Positions 51,201 through 59,699 of a stretch of 64,000 nt of DNA are shown piece after piece. The translations under genes and the position numbers were made by a program. The DNA lies in the NCBI RefSeq assembly GCF_037975245.1, contig NC_092576.1, positions 45,109,111-45,173,110 on the forward strand, read 5' to 3'. The notes under the pieces were generated by a model. The model was not told the origin of the DNA and did no database searches. It was given only the letters and a program-made list of their open reading frames with translations. The stretch comes from Apostichopus japonicus. Taxonomy: Eukaryota; Echinodermata; Holothuroidea; Aspidochirotida; Stichopodidae. Positions within the stretch are counted from its first letter, which is position 1. Every line of letters starts with the position of its first letter.

Positions 51201-54200
51201 CTCCACTCGGATAATGTCATAGTTGTCCCTGGAAAATGATGTGGAAAAAATCCTCCCCTTCCAACAAATATCTACTTTTGTGTAATTCTTCCATATTAGT
51301 TTGTGCAGGCAGTTTTCCGTTTAATGTTAATGTTGCAAAGTGACTAGTAGTATATTCAGGATAATGTATCCCACCATATCAAGTGAGAGTACAAATTGTT
51401 TGATGGATGTCTACATTTAGTCACATTCATCTAAAGGACTGAGATGCTAGCACGAGTAGTGGCTTGAGTGTCGTTTTTACGTGTTACCAACAAAGCTTTG
51501 CCCATGCATGGTAAGTGGATATCATTAGGCCTTAAAATCATAGTTTAGTGAATTTAGGCAACATAGCCTTATAAATTTACTGTCCATAACAACATACCTG
51601 GCTAGGCTGAGCAAGCAATTGGCCTACCTCAAAACTCAGATATCTGGCTATAGACTATACTGCTTATGCCCTTTTGCCACAATTTACAGTGTTTGGAGTA
51701 CATTGCAAATGGAGAATGCATTTGAATATTGGTACAATAGACTGAAATATGCTAGGCTTAAGTTATGAGCTAGGCTAACCTAAGTTAAACCAGGGCAAAG
51801 TTACGTCTACGTACATAGGTCTAGCTTAAAATAGGATAGCCTATGTCCCTATTATTGAAGTGTCAGTGATAGGCTAAGCCCAGGACATAACAGTCATCCC
51901 ATGTTATTCTGGCATGTGGATCTATCGTTAGGGATAAAGTTTTAAGTGAAACGAGGTTGTGATCATTTTTGTTCTTAGGTTTTTGTCATATTGCATCCTA
52001 ATTAAAGGACAGCCGTAGCCGGTATAGAGGTCTAGCTTACTATATTCCGGGTCCCGTTAATAACAATACAACATATTAGCAGACGACACTAGTAATTTCT
52101 TCTTAAGATTCCTATGTAATGGCTTTTACATATCGCTTCCTAAGAATTTCTAAGTGAAACTGCAGTCCACTGTCGATTTTCGACGATTTTGCACCCAAAT
52201 GCGGCACGCGATATTACCATTTCGAGTAGCTAATGTCAACCTTTTCACTTTAGTTTAGTCAAACACGTAGTGTTTGTATTACGCGCCGGTACTTTCTTGC
52301 CGTACACAGAGCAAGGGTGGCTTCAGTATATGTCGCATGACGTCATTTTATCCTTATCAATTTCTATGCCCAAAACTCACTGGTTTGGGTATTTAGGAAC
52401 GAAGATACGTACCTTTCTCATCCGCCTACCACCGCCCCGTTCGGGACTCGCAAGCCCTACACAACGCCAACAGCAAATCAACGTTTCGCGGTCTTCACAG
52501 ACCGACTTGATACTGCTCAATTCTGGGCATGATCCACTCGTCTTATCTTCTCATAGATTACTCTAGTGATAGGCTCGGATATACCGGACAATTTCATCCA
52601 GAAAAATCCACCCGGACATATCCATCCGGACATACTTATCCGGACATATCAACCAGGACATAACCTCCAGTCTGGACACCGAACGAACCACGCCATCTAC
52701 GTTCTCAACCAAGCCTTCACCAGGTGAGTGCCTTGTGCCTTGTTTCGGGTTGTGTCTCCCACCCGATACGTACCTCCCGCTGCGGTTCTTGGCCGCATCG
52801 GTATTGGGTAAATCCGGAAATAAGAGAGAGTGTGCGGTGACCCGTAGGAGAGGTTACCAGGGACGCAGTGCTAAACTGTATACCAGTGGCGTCTAGAGAC
52901 ACTAGGAAATTTGCGTTAGTGTTGTAGGAGACAGGTAAGTATCGCCGTTCGTACATACCCAAACCAGTAAGTTTTGGGGTGTCCACGGGTATGAATGGGG
53001 TTACCGACGGTGAGGACTGGTTTTTGTGGCCCGCAGTCTGGATGACCGGGTGTGCGGGTGCGGTGGCTCGGAACCCTACTCTTAGAGAAGATATCTATAG
53101 CTTTGGTGATGAGATGTGCGAGCAGGTAGATCTGTTGAGCGTCTACCTTCTCGTCCTCGTCTCCCTCCGCCTCATCATTGTGCGAGTCGTAGTCCGGAGG
53201 GGACGCCCAGTCTCCGGTCTCGAACCATGCCTCCAAGGCTATCAATTCCAAGGAGTCCAGCTACTGGGTTTCGGACGGGCCGGTTCTAGGGACCGGATAT
53301 ATGTGGTCCCGCTCTTGCTCCGGAGGGGTATGCGACCGGGCCGGGTCCGGACGAGTTTCGTCCGCAGGGCTGTTGTGTGGGTTACAGCCGGTAGCTAGTT
53401 GTTACATTGAAACATTGCGGATATCTGAGAGAGCAACCACTTTCGCCTGAGGTTACTGGACTTGCCCTCCTTTTGAGGGATCTCTATTCGTGGGCGGTCC
53501 TGCGCCGCCGCCCCGTATTTAACCGTCATCGGAGTCCTGGGAGGACCCGTCCGGGACCGTTGAGTATTATTTCCTATGCGGGGATATACTCATGGACGCG
53601 GTCGGACCGGCAGCGGTGATCGGCGCAAATCCCTGTCTCTAAGTAGCTGCAGGTCTGGAGGGTCTCGGTCCGGGGCTTGTTGGTTCGGCTCTAATGGCGG
53701 AGAGGAGGTCTGTGATCCGGCGGACTGTGGACGCGACCGGCTGTCCATTTTGGTCGAATTACTTTTCCTTTTTCCTTGTTAGACCTTTTGTCCTTTGTGG
53801 TTTGGGCAATCGGGTCATTTTTATCCCCTTCTAACGCACCCGACACGGTGGTCGGTGTGGGGCCGGTGATAGTCGCTGGGCGCAATTGGAGCTTTTCTCG
53901 GCGGGCCGACATCAATGTTTCTGCTTCCTGTCAGTTCTCTGGGAGAGAGCGGCACACATGGAGCAGGGCTCTCGTCGGGAGCAGGTATTCACATCGGGTA
54001 AATCTCATGCCCATCCCACGCAGGGAACACATGAGTTTGCACTTTCGTTGACCTTACGTCCGGTACATTACGCAACAAGAATGTTTACAGTTGGGGACTA
54101 CAGAGAGTGGTAAGTTATACACGATCAACAGTAGCAGTGGGAATTTCCTTGAGTTATCTGGGTCGGTATTTTTTATTTGGTATTACTTTACCGGGTAGTC

Positions 54201-57085
54201 AATGTTAGTTTCGGTATACCTGGTCAGGGGCGTAGCCAGGATTTTCAAAGTTGTAGGCACGACTATCTGAGCGGAGCGCCACCATGGGTTGGTGCAGAGC
54301 TAAGAAGAACATTTTTGGTTTTACAAACCCCCAAGATGGCCGGAAACGGCCCTTCCCGAGTGTTCATTCTGGTTCCCTGGCCTCTTGCTAACTTGAGACA
54401 CCTCATTCAATATCAATTTTAAACCCCAAAAACAAACGAGTTAAGATAGTACGTAATTCAATACTACTTAGTACGTAATTCAATACCACATATTCATATT
54501 CTTGCTACGTTCATTTCAATAGTTTTTCCTGTCTAGACTCTTAAACTAGTCCAGCAAGCTTATGGATTTGAATTATGGGTGTTTTTAAATAAAGATAACT
54601 TGGCCAAATAAGAGTGTAGGCTCGGGCCTACAGTGCTACACACTGGCTACGCCTCTGCTGGTTTATTTGGTATATTCGTTTAAGACAGAATTCAATAACG
54701 TTGGTATGGGTATAAATGAAATACCAGGTATACCTGGTAAGTCAATAAACCGAAGCACCCCAGTTAACATCATACATGATACATGCGATAAGCTTAGGGG
54801 GACGACGTAATTATTCTTTTTTTTTTACTTCGCTTCTTGCATCTTACAAAAACCCCTGTCATCCATGTTTAACGATTGGTAAGAAATATTTATTGTTCAA
54901 ATTGAAAAAAGCATACCCCAAGATTTTACAAATGAGATAAAAGAATGAAAGCAAGGCACCAAATGCTCCTAAAAAGAGCCCTAAAAATGTTGGGCGACAG
55001 TTCCCAGTAGTTTTACTGCTTTACAGTACGTTGTGATAAGGCAAACACACTTACGCATATTTTTGCAAAAAACCCGAAGCAACTTTTTTTTCTGACCGCA
55101 TGTACCATAGGTGCTAAAATAAACCCTTTGCAGTAACTGAACTCCTTAACCGCAACCGACTAAAGCAAGTCTGATATCCAGCGACAGGCGCGACAAAGTC
55201 AATTGTACTGTTACGAGCAAGCAACTTACTTTTCTTGTGTGTATTTTTTTTTTCTATCTTGCCTGTTTAGCCGTTATAAAATGTTTTATACTTCAACCAG
55301 GTCCCTAGTATGTGTAATTTAAGTATCACTTACACGTATGCATATATACAGTGACAACTTGCAATATGACATCATATTATACACTGTTAATCTACTATAT
55401 TGCGTGGAATGATCATTTGATAATGATTGCTGTTCTCATTTTAATTTCGTATTTCATTTCCGTTCTTTAAAAAGTACAATAAATAAACTATCAAAGCCAC
55501 ATACCGGTTGTGTGCACACATATAACATTCGAAATTCTTGAACCCGAAGTAGAGGTTGCCGTTGATACTCGGTATACAGATTCATGGCTTGCCGTCACGT
55601 TATTTATAAGTAACGATCCGTTAGGATAAATATCATATTCTCCAGATTGGTAGCCATCTCCACTTTTGTCGCCATGATCGAGTAACAAAAGGGTCTTTCC
55701 TTCGTTAACATTGACCCAAGCTATGAGTGGTAAATAACTTCCATTACAGGAACACGGAATGATTCCCTTCGTACCAATGTCAACATAATGTGTCTGTGCA
55801 CATTCTGTATCTTCTAGCGAAGTTGCTGTACAGGAGGAAAAAGGGAATGTGCTATGTCATAGATCTCGAGCTCAGTAATGTTTTATTTACTTAAAGTATT
55901 ACATTAATCAATTGTAATGATCCGCAATGAAACCTATCTTGAGATATCGTGTTTACAAGTTTTTTTGTTTTTTTTTCACCTTTGTAGACCCAAATGATCT
56001 TTGACCTCTACGAAAAAAAAAACAATAGAGTTCTTGTACTGCTTATAGGGAAGCCACATGCAAAATATGTTTGCCAACCACGTTTCCTATCTGGAAATAT
56101 AATCAGTTTTGACGCCTGATGACCTTCAATAAACTCTGACCTACACTAAATTGTAATACATTTACACTACATAAGGTATCCTACCATTCATATATTTGTT
56201 CATCATTTTATTTCCAGGTTCTGGAAAAATGATCTATTACCCCATCCAAACATTACGAGTATTGTACTCGTAATAGGTAAGCCACATACAAAATATGAGA
56301 CCTAAAGAGGTTACCAATCTTGAGATATCTATGAAGATACACATATTTACGCATACCCCAAACTCGACTGCATTAGTTACTTGCCTGCAATTGGCAATAA
56401 CTAAATAGAATGCAAAATGCTCTGGGATTTAGATGACTTCTGCTTGTTCACCAGAATATTTTTTTTAATGTCCTGAACCACTTTTTCGATGTATAATTAC
56501 GTTATGGCATGACAAATATAGGTTAGTCTACTCAATGTGATGCATCAACACACCAAGTATGAGAAGTATCCATGATCTCTAACCTCTCAAAAAGGACAAA
56601 AAACATCAATACAACTGATCCCTCATATCAGTATGAGAAGTATCCATGCCTCCACTAAACAAAAGGTTCTTCTACTCAGTATATATACATGCCAAGTATG
56701 GAGTATTCATACTTCCTTACTTGATATATCGAGTTTACAAGGTTTCCATTGTTTAAACTCAGCTGACCTCAGATAATGGTTGACCTCCACCAAAATCAAT
56801 AGGGATCTTTTATTCGTTAAGGGGCATCTACATGTCACGTATGAAAAGTATCCATGATTCCTATCTTGTAATTTAGTGTTTACAATATGGGTGTCGCTCA
56901 AACATGCACACACGTTGTCATGGCTGCATAGATTTCTCTTGTCATCGAAACCAAAAGTAGAAATATTACAAAAGATCAAGCACATTTGCAATGTATGAAT
57001 GCTTTTCAGTTGATTACTACTCACCTGACGATAGTGGAAGGGTTATCGCCAATGCTAAAAGGAGTCCTATGTCAAGAATCGCCAT
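34044..57085 (-). CDS. Ig-TM-NACHT receptor gene (8 exons, 3' end open)
   Basis: Eight minus-strand exons with GT-AG borders join without a stop into 3,075 nt (1,025 codons): 57,025-57,085; 55,505-55,825; 38,766-39,419; 37,664-38,002; 37,453-37,566; 36,818-36,867; 36,333-36,360; 34,044-35,551. Order of parts: signal peptide (1-20), Ig1 (21-127), Ig2 and Ig3 (128-345), Ig4 (346-458), transmembrane helix (about 467-495), basic linker (497-522), NACHT NTPase (from about 560; Walker A near 602-610, Walker B near 678-687). The first four introns and the intron before exon 8 are phase 1; the others phase 0. Known: NACHT drives ATP-dependent oligomerisation in NLR proteins, which are normally cytosolic. 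Inferred: this is a cell-surface immune-type receptor with a NACHT tail. The last donor is phase 0, so at least one more exon exists. Intron 2 spans 16 kb and holds retroelements. No transcript evidence is available. Confidence 0.8.
36011..36082 (+). tRNA. tRNA-like sequence (pseudogene or SINE head)
   Basis: A 72-nt cloverleaf-like sequence: 7-bp acceptor stem GCTTCCA/TGGAGGC, box A-like TAGCCTAGTGG, a perfect 5-bp anticodon stem TCCGC/GCGGA around loop GTACAGA (anticodon ACA by position), and a perfect box B GGTTCGAATCC. The T stem has two mismatches and an ACA anticodon would be unusual. It lies inside intron 7 of the receptor gene, on the opposite strand, next to a (TA)n tract. A tRNA pseudogene or the head of a SINE is more likely than a working tRNA. 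Confidence 0.35.
36131..36280. repeat. (TA)n-rich microsatellite in receptor intron 7
   Basis: About 150 bp of TA dinucleotides with scattered ACATT and TTTATATTT interruptions. Open frames across it (Tyr-Ile repeats) are artefacts. Confidence 0.95.
36333..36360 (-). CDS. Receptor exon 7: 28-nt microexon
   Basis: Bounded by TTTATTGTTTCACAG and GTATGT. It starts in phase 0 and ends in phase 1, which is what is needed to connect exon 6 (phase 0 end) to exon 8 (phase 1 start). It encodes GIPMMENTN plus the first base of a Gly codon. Short, but both splice sites and the phase agree. Confidence 0.7.
36818..36867 (-). CDS. Receptor exon 6: basic juxtamembrane linker
   Basis: A 50-nt exon with a CTATTCTTTTCAG acceptor and GTAATG donor encodes [16 protein letters not shown]. 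The cluster of Lys/Arg right after the membrane helix is a classical stop-transfer signal and places everything downstream in the cytoplasm. It starts in phase 1 and ends in phase 0. Confidence 0.75.
37453..37566 (-). CDS. Receptor exon 5: transmembrane helix
   Basis: A 114-nt phase 1-1 exon (acceptor TTGTCTATTTATAG, donor GTACGT). After a short polar stem it encodes [20 protein letters not shown] and IICIV, about 25 hydrophobic residues with no charge, followed by Lys. This is the only membrane segment after the signal peptide, so a type I single-pass topology is expected. Confidence 0.85.
37664..38002 (-). CDS. Receptor exon 4: Ig-like domain 4
   Basis: A 339-nt phase 1-1 exon (acceptor TATTATTTCCTTTCAG, donor GTAAGT) encoding one C2/I-like Ig domain. 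The first Cys is in ILTCSVMG, the Trp in ALEWRAF and the second Cys in [10 protein letters not shown]. An extra N-terminal Cys pair (DGCNHEQYC) precedes it, similar to the Cys-rich start of Ig2. It is the membrane-proximal domain of the ectodomain. Confidence 0.8.
38766..39419 (-). CDS. Receptor exon 3: Ig-like domains 2 and 3
   Basis: A 654-nt phase 1-1 exon (acceptor CTCTTCTTTATAG, donor GTAGGA). The first half has VEVNCFVRD...LSWTIR...LLVCRSN, with an extra [11 protein letters not shown] pair at its start like Ig4. The second half has MNLSCTDLG...VIWKWSPE...EGLYACVHD, a canonical Y-x-C. Several Asn-X-Ser/Thr sites (NVT, NYT, NLS, NHT) fit an extracellular, glycosylated location. Two domains in one exon without an intron between them suggests intron loss or a fused ancestral pair. 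Confidence 0.85.
39420..42279. other. Receptor intron 2, proximal part
   Basis: Mostly unique-looking intron DNA. Plus-strand frames at 39,852-40,130 and 40,242-40,634 have no recognisable domain. The first ends next to CTTACAG/GTAAAA, which could be a donor. They might be relics of an inserted gene but cannot be supported. Confidence 0.4.
42280..42420. repeat. CCGATTAT palindrome cluster
   Basis: At least seven copies of CCGATTAT or ATAATCGG within about 110 bp, in both orientations (for example ATAATCGGC and GGCCGATTATC around 42,310-42,330). The density of inverted copies suggests the end of a foldback or MITE-type element; no target duplication was identified. Confidence 0.5.
43120..44128 (-). 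pseudogene. DIRS tyrosine recombinase relic
   Basis: The N-terminal core-binding part is seen as [19 protein letters not shown] (about 44,000-43,875). A middle segment ([17 protein letters not shown]) is near 43,540-43,490. The catalytic C-terminal part is at 43,472-43,120. In the HxxR box the sequence is AHDLSG, so the catalytic Arg has become Ser. The nucleophile region [10 protein letters not shown] keeps the Tyr. Frame changes separate the pieces. The protein is not expected to be active. Confidence 0.75.
43968..44792 (-). pseudogene. DIRS RNase H to recombinase linker region
   Basis: One long open minus-strand frame. Its middle ([20 protein letters not shown]) and the following PRWPRRPWF phrase are conserved in DIRS1-like polyproteins downstream of RNase H. 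The related plus-strand copy has a matching [19 protein letters not shown] near 47,740, and the copy at 58-63 kb has LPVFCTRTFHPKAWASDAFS. Catalytic RNase H residues are not covered. Confidence 0.65.
44773..45055 (-). pseudogene. DIRS gag-like fragment
   Basis: Encodes a segment with [20 protein letters not shown] and QLMRLYQQ that matches the plus-strand neighbour at 46,000-46,080 ([27 protein letters not shown]). Its upstream half is missing because the sequence flips to the plus-strand copy at about 45,055. Confidence 0.65.
45056..46175 (+). pseudogene. DIRS gag-like region
   Basis: The frame [20 protein letters not shown] (about 45,130-45,190) matches TAGASLVASASQERNHG of the minus-strand copy at 62.3 kb. 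The frame [20 protein letters not shown] (from 45,959) matches the neighbouring fragment. Several frame changes occur between these. The function of this DIRS ORF is presumed nucleocapsid-like. Confidence 0.65.
46380..47310 (+). pseudogene. DIRS reverse transcriptase with catalytic block deleted
   Basis: The conserved finger motif [20 protein letters not shown] is read near 46,588-46,650 and followed by a FRMETL-type segment. The GLLTSPR motif lies near 46,815-46,837. Immediately after it the sequence resumes in a downstream segment (LSRSG...LFNLGHKTE). The about 30 residues that carry the YLDDW active site in the related copy at 60.0 kb are absent, and frame changes flank the site. Confidence 0.75.
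47330..47960 (+). pseudogene. DIRS RNase H-like region
   Basis: The acidic motif [20 protein letters not shown] is near 47,410-47,470. The next motif reads FCYNATA where a D-x-T/A-T motif is expected (the copy at 59.4 kb has FCDITTV), so an active-site Asp appears replaced by Tyr. A 12-base G-run follows directly. [20 protein letters not shown] near 47,580-47,643 is the conserved end of the domain. Confidence 0.7.
47860..48999 (+). pseudogene. DIRS tyrosine recombinase split by a MITE
   Basis: The N-terminal SAM-like part is frameshifted near 47,880-48,100. From 48,107 the frame is open: [14 protein letters not shown] carries the first catalytic Arg, [16 protein letters not shown] follows, and [10 protein letters not shown] holds the HxxR box. 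[10 protein letters not shown] ends with the catalytic Tyr, whose codon spans the MITE insertion point (48,638-48,640). After the MITE the frame continues in register from 48,901 to a TAG at 48,997-48,999. Apart from the MITE, the catalytic part is the best-preserved recombinase in the window. Confidence 0.8.
48640..48900. mobile_element. 261-bp MITE with TA target duplication
   Basis: Ends are CCCAGCAAAACG (left) and CGTTTGCTGGG-like TGTTTGCTGGG (right). The 10-bp core is an exact inverted pair, and longer inner inverted arms (AACGTTAAATGTGGTGT and ACACCACAATTAACGTT) allow a foldback structure. TA flanks both sides (48,638-48,639 and 48,901-48,902), as for Tc1/mariner-type elements. Removing one TA and the element rejoins the recombinase frame exactly. 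Confidence 0.9.
49071..52359. other. Receptor intron 2, middle part
   Basis: No gene called. It contains a C/T-rich stretch at about 50,500-50,715 and the phrase GTTGAAGAAGATCCTCCTAGG near 50,828, similar to 3' regions of some retroelements. A C-run lies at about 50,287-50,297. No additional Ig exon with proper splice sites was found on the minus strand. Confidence 0.45.
52360..54110 (-). mobile_element. DIRS-derived remnant with terminal repeats and gag piece
   Basis: At 52,375-52,450 a terminal phrase (CAAAACTCACTGGTTTGGGTA...) matches the reverse complement of 43,000-43,080. At 52,823-52,985 a second terminal block (TGTGCGGTGACCCGTAGGAG ... GCGTTAGTGTTGTAGGAGACAGG) matches 63,330-63,440. 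From 52,990 to 54,110 minus-strand frames look gag-like (acidic [20 protein letters not shown] near 53,190-53,130; basic/polar pieces near 53,900-53,700). No reverse transcriptase or recombinase is present. Confidence 0.6.
52580..52670 (+). repeat. CCGGACATA minisatellite
   Basis: Five to six degenerate copies of a 14-17-bp unit with the core (A/C)CCGGACATA(T/C), resembling the CCGGACAATT arrays at 11.9 and 15.1 kb. It sits between two DIRS terminal blocks. Confidence 0.6.
54225..54657. mobile_element. Non-autonomous DNA transposon with CAGNGGCGTAGCCAG ends
   Basis: The left end is CAGGGGCGTAGCCAG and the right end CTGGCTACGCCTCTG, a 15-bp inverted pair with one mismatch. Both sides are flanked by CTGGT (54,220-54,224 and 54,658-54,662), a likely short target duplication. 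About 433 bp with no transposase frame. Confidence 0.75.
55505..55825 (-). CDS. Receptor exon 2: N-terminal V-like Ig domain
   Basis: A 321-nt phase 1-1 exon with acceptor TTTTTCCTCCTGTACAG and donor GTATGT. It encodes a V-like domain: [11 protein letters not shown] with the first Cys, LIAWVNV with the core Trp, and a [17 protein letters not shown] strand. At the position where Y-x-C is expected it reads Y-R-V, so the second canonical Cys is absent; other Cys residues (before the domain, IPCSC, and VICVHTT at the end) may form an alternative disulfide. Asn-linked glycosylation sites NGS and NVT are present. It follows the signal-peptide exon in phase. Confidence 0.8.
55830..57020 (-). repeat. 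Receptor intron 1 filled with dispersed repeat copies
   Basis: Several copies of phrases such as AAGTATGAGAAGTATCCATG (near 56,557, 56,629 and 56,840), GAGATATCGTGTTTACAAG and GACCTC are scattered through this 1.2-kb intron. They are related to the dispersed repeats at 13.5 and 23.7 kb. Confidence 0.5.
57025..57085 (-). CDS. Receptor exon 1: start codon and signal peptide
   Basis: The ATG at 57,085 lies in the context GACATGG. The exon encodes [20 protein letters not shown] and one base of the next codon, then a GTGAGT donor. The hydrophobic core and small residues before the exon end are a typical cleavable signal peptide, supporting this start. A possible leader acceptor (CTATTCTTAG) lies about 20 nt upstream of the ATG, so the 5' UTR may be spliced. 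Confidence 0.8.
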
Positions 57086-58069
57086 GTCTTTTCATACGCA
57101 TAATCTAAGAATAGAATGATCGTACGTAACGGTGAAGGTAAATAAAAAGTACAATTTTAAGGTTAACGGTTATAATGATAAGCCAGTGGTTACGTCGTTG
57201 TTCATCTTGTCAACTGATTCTCATAGAGGTACCAGTAGAAAATGGCTTTCTAACGTTCATTCTTTTAGCTGGGCTGTGGAAAGAACATGGTAACATATTG
57301 TACAGCTCCCACAGTAAAAACTGTAGAGCTGTTATCCTCATATTTTGTTTGTTCTGAAAGAGTAAAACAGAAAGCAAAGAGAAAGGGGAAAGCAAACTGT
57401 AAAGCTTTTAACATGGCCTAGTAATGACTGGCTTACGTCTTAAAACTTTAACTAGTTTTACTGATAAGAAATAGATGAGAATCTGATTATCTCGCAGTAA
57501 AATTCGTTTCATAACTATTCTGACGAGTTTTTCAAAGCCAAGCAGGTAGTTTGAACTACCATCGTCAAATTAGTTGTTAAGGTACATAGCAAAATACGTA
57601 TGTATTACGGTGGGCTAAAGAAATTGTAAAATGACGTCAATTGACACATTTAAAACATTTGTTTGGTATGTATTGGAATATTACATTTAATATCCCAGAC
57701 ATCACAACCTTGTTGGAACATATGGGCTTTACTTGGAGGAAGTGGGGTTAACGTTAGTGTGAGTTGACCATGGAATACCTATTTGGGGCCCTTGTGGTGT
57801 TTGTATTATGTGTTGTACGTAATCTACATGTGGCATTCACGTGTTTGTAAAGTGTAGATTGTATGTAGGCCTAAAGTGGGAAATTATTGTGTGTTAATTT
57901 TGGGATGACTTATTGGGTTACATATGGGGTTTGACATGAGTTTGAAATGGGAAATCAGTGTTGGCAAACCAAATGATGATCACACTAATTTTCATGTGGG
58001 TACAATATGGGCTACACATGGTCAATTAATGTGATTAGACCATGTGGTATAAAATTAAAAGAGGGGCAC
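57086..58069. other. Receptor 5' flank
   Basis: Upstream of the receptor ATG. No clear TATA box was identified. From about 57,660 to 58,030 the sequence is rich in ATGGG and CATATGGG phrases, as in a degenerate repeat, and runs into the truncated end of the DIRS copy at about 58,075. Minus-strand promoter elements of the receptor should lie here. Confidence 0.4.
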
Positions 58070-58074
58070 AATAC

Positions 58075-58900
58075 TTATGTGCTACTACTTGTGAGCTTAT
58101 CTTGACAAGCCCAGAGGATATCGTATCGTATCTTTGGAGGCAGTCGAGTGAGAGCTGGTAGGTAGCACAAAGATGGCTTGTGATGTTTTCAGGTATTTTG
58201 TCCTGTGTATGTACCATTAAAGGGCTCTCACCATAGCTTATCCTCCGCTGTGTAAGAGGACAATGATAGTTTGGTGAGGCAGATGTTCCCTGGTATAAAG
58301 GCGAGCGTCTGGTTCTTGGCAAAGAACCTGAGGTCCGGAACTTGGCGCACGCTTTGGTTGTCAAAGCATATATGCCCTTCCGCCGTGAATAGGGCGTGTA
58401 GACAACTCCTCCTCCTTGCCAAAGCGGCCACTACCGAGAACAGTAATCCCTTGAGGGAACCCGAGGCCATTTGCTCAAATGGTGGACGGGGCTGTTAGTG
58501 AAGCGCACCGTTAAAGCTCCAAGCCGGGGGTAGCGTGTGTCGTGGAGGCCTGCGGTTGGCCATACCCCAAGGTAGGGCCGATTGCCGTGGGCAGGTGCCC
58601 ATCGAGGAACTGTCTCCGAATCCCGAGTGGATCATCGCGATGGCCGACCTGTAATTTCGAATGGTGCTTGGCTGCTTCCCTTTATCAATGAGAAGCATGA
58701 AAAAGTCCGCTAGCTGTGCCAGAGGGGGCAGAATCCGTATGAATCTGTAGTTGGGCGCACCATTCGAAGAATCGTGCCAGCCGGGAGTAGCAAATCTTGA
58801 CGGTGGATGGTCGTCAGCGGCAGCGTCCTGAGAAAAACAGCCCGCTCTGAGTCGAGACCGGAGACTGTTCAGGGTCACTGCGAGGGGACTCAATAGGAGT
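58075..58900 (-). pseudogene. DIRS tyrosine recombinase, C-terminally truncated
   Basis: The core-binding domain is read as LAQLADFFMLLIDKGKQPST and RNYRSAIAMIHSGFGDS (about 58,720-58,610). The catalytic domain starts with [17 protein letters not shown] (first catalytic Arg) near 58,430. It continues in shifted frames through a LSSYTAEDKLW segment. Homology to the plus copy stops near 58,085, before the HxxR box and the nucleophilic Tyr, so the enzyme cannot be functional. Confidence 0.75.
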
Positions 58901-58959
58901 GGGATCCTCGGCCTCCTCGGCCAATAGGTCACGATGAGTAGGAGCCTCGTCCGGGACAT

Positions 58960-59680
58960 GCTCAGTTTAAATGGAAACGTATGTATGAGGCAGAGGGGAG
59001 GGGTAGATGGGGAGACGTAGGCGTCCATCCACTCCCAATATATGGAGAACGCGTCCGACGCCCACGCTTTGGGATGGAAAGTCCGAGTGCAGAATACCGG
59101 GAGGTATGCGTTGTCTGCAGATGCGAACATATCGATATTTGGTGTTCCGAGCTTGCGTAATATGCTCCGGCAGGTGTCCCCCCGTAAGGACTATTCCGTT
59201 GGGGTCTGGACCCCTCTCGACAGGGCGTCGACAGTCAGGTTCTCTCTCCCTGCGACGTGCGAGGCACGTTGGGAGCTGTTTCTGCCCTGACACCAGATAA
59301 GTAGGTCCCATGTTGCCGCGCAAAGCGATCGGGACTTCGTCCCTCATTGCCGGTTTACGTACGCCAACACCGTCGTGATGTCGCAGAAGGCGGCCAGATG
59401 TCACTCAATGTGTCGGAGGGCTCGGGCCATTGCCTCTATCTCGATCGCATTGACGTGTACGCCCCACTCCCCTGCTAGTGTGAGATCGTTCAGGCACGCC
59501 CCCAAGCCCTGCAGGGAAGTGTCCGAGGAGATAGAGCCCAGGGGTTTCATTTCCCGGAAGGGGCGTCTTTGTACTCAGTTTTCCTTCGTCAGCCACCATG
59601 ATTGGTGGACTGTGTCTATGCCGCTCAGCTGCATCTACGAATCTAGGATACTCTGTTCCGGGTCGTAATGACCGAGACGG
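58960..59680 (-). pseudogene. DIRS RNase H-like region
   Basis: In one frame it reads SDTSLQGLGACLNDLTLAGE with the first acidic residue (about 59,545-59,480), then VNAIEIEAMARALRHIE, a stop codon, and AFCDITTVLAY with a third acidic residue (about 59,395-59,360). The three acidic positions are kept, unlike in the plus copy. The linker with LPVFCTRTFHPKAWASDAFS follows near 59,100. Confidence 0.7.
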
Positions 59681-59699
59681 TGCAGCCAGAGGGGTTTCA

